Source of the DNA: an uncultured Campylobacter sp.
GTDB lineage: Bacteria; Campylobacterota; Campylobacteria; Campylobacterales; Campylobacteraceae
Reading direction: 5' to 3'
Length of the DNA: 64,000 nucleotides
Assembly (NCBI RefSeq): GCF_947255105.1
Contig: NZ_CAMYFP010000001.1
Span: 62,001 to 126,000 of the forward strand
Shown here: one piece after another, positions 63,476-64,000 of the stretch
How the letters are laid out: each line of letters starts with the position of its first letter
Numbering within the stretch: the stretch's first letter is position 1
The notes under the pieces: generated by a model
Seen by the model: the letters and a program-made list of their open reading frames with translations, nothing else
Database searches by the model: none
What the model was told of the DNA's origin: nothing
Program-made: the position numbers and the translations under genes

Positions 63476-63693
63476 TTTGACTATTAAAGCAAGAGAAGAT
63501 TTGTATTGATAGACTTTGCAATCTTTATTGCCCTAGCTCATCTTTGTTGCAGCTCTTGGGTATCATAAGCTATCGGTCTAACTAAACTCAAAAGCTGCAA
63601 AATTCATACCACTGCTGCTATAGTCTTTAAAACTTCCAAAAATTTACTCTTGTTGCAAAGCTTTGTATTTTTAAATTTCAATAATTTCTCTTT
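63476..63693. other. Decayed or non-coding stretch
   Basis: No intact gene. On the minus strand two overlapping frames look protein-like but contain stops, one including SFKDYSSSGMNFAAFEF and the other IAYDTQELQQR and AIKIAKSINTN. I do not recognise a family. It may be a further eroded gene or the end of the ModE-like remnant. Confidence 0.4.
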
Positions 63694-63978
63694 TTAAATT
63701 GAAGTGGGGTTATTTAAACATCTTTGTAGTAAATTTGTAGAAAAATTTAGCAAACACTGAGCCAGCGATACAATTACTATCTCTTTTTTAGTTTTATTTA
63801 TCTCCCGCTTACCACCTTTTAATCCAGAGGGTTGCCTTATAGTAAGGTGCAACTATTTAAGGCTTCATTGATGGTTTTTTTTATTGCTCTTGCCAATAAG
63901 CGCTTCCCCCTTTAAAATAAGAGTAAAGGTCACTCGAAATTTAGCTTTGGTCTTGGGTGAGATTTTAACTTTGCAAGT
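63694..63978 (-). pseudogene. ModE-like transcription regulator remnant
   Basis: Minus-strand frame reading KISPKTKAKFRVTFTLILKG then EALIGK, after which the similarity continues in the +1 frame as ARAIKKTINEALNS and returns later as QPSGLKGGKREI. The order resembles the ModE N-terminal domain: LxLxGxxxIGKGRAxLLxxINExGS, then a GGKGG wing. In-frame TGA and TAG codons and the frameshift make it a pseudogene. Assignment rests on short motifs, so confidence is moderate. Part may lie beyond the window edge. Confidence 0.45.
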
Positions 63979-64000
63979 TAATATGTATTATTTAAATTTA

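Noticed and set aside
1..64000. Poly-G contingency tracts, CRISPR arrays, integrases or insertion sequences
   Set aside because: Looked for along the window; no G run of eight or more, no regularly spaced repeats and no transposase motif was noticed.

Overview
The window is bacterial chromosomal DNA, AT-rich, with dense gene packing and many 4-base gene overlaps. Gene families and gene order point to Campylobacter (Campylobacterota). Blocks known from C. jejuni recur here: nrdA-purB-rluD type; ksgA-rnj and rlmN plus a tiny hydrophobic protein; thrS/infC/rpmI/rplT; hemJ-lspA-glmM; cmeABC next to a ccoG-like gene and rpsU; nifU-iscS; and tig-clpP-def with purN and terC. This comes from memory of that genome, not from a search. 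The species is not resolved; it does not look like C. jejuni itself, because no cmeR lies next to cmeA and the blocks are joined differently.

Layout. 1-7.4 kb: ribonucleotide reductase (cut by the window edge), purB, a pseudouridine synthase, then a minus-strand hisF/nucleosidase/rlmN/small-peptide operon. 6.6-11.2 kb: plus-strand ksgA, RNase J, kdsD, rluB. 11.4-16.9 kb: an amino-acid type binding protein, small and decayed ORFs, phnA, a UPF0316-type membrane protein, purM, coaE and the infC-rpmI-rplT ribosomal group behind thrS. 18.8-20.5 kb: iron-complex/B12 type ABC permease and ATPase without a binding protein. 20.5-25.9 kb: tRNA-Val, nhaA, hemJ, lspA, glmM, rpsT, prfA. 26.1-34.3 kb: a zinc locus (znuA, DUF1007-NicO transporter, znuC, znuB) divergent from a short Fur/Zur-type repressor. 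A perfect 17-base palindrome lies between them. The repressor is followed by a methyltransferase, a small di-heme peroxidase-like protein and a degenerate-GGDEF/EAL protein. 34.3-42.5 kb: tRNA-Glu, a lipoprotein, nfo, an AAA ATPase, a HemN/HemW-type radical SAM protein, a D-2-hydroxyacid dehydrogenase operon, rpsU and ccoG. 42.7-48.4 kb: cmeABC-type multidrug efflux. 48.7-53.7 kb: a second orphan binding protein, a broken ankyrin gene, nifU-iscS and folE. 53.9-61.8 kb: an eight-gene overlapping operon (tig, clpP, def, comM, nnr, purN, terC, MATE).

The right end (61.8-64.0 kb) is a gene graveyard. feoA and feoB are both broken by nonsense codons, frameshifts and a large deletion, and a minus-strand remnant looks like a ModE-type regulator. 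Loss of Feo ferrous iron uptake contrasts with the intact zinc system and the intact iron-complex/B12 type ABC genes. No CRISPR array, rRNA operon, prophage, insertion sequence or poly-G contingency tract was seen. I found no clearly new defence or biosynthetic system. The best leads are the Zur palindrome with its metal operon, the peroxidase/EAL operon behind the Zur-like gene, the tiny membrane protein coupled to rlmN, and the decayed feo/modE region.
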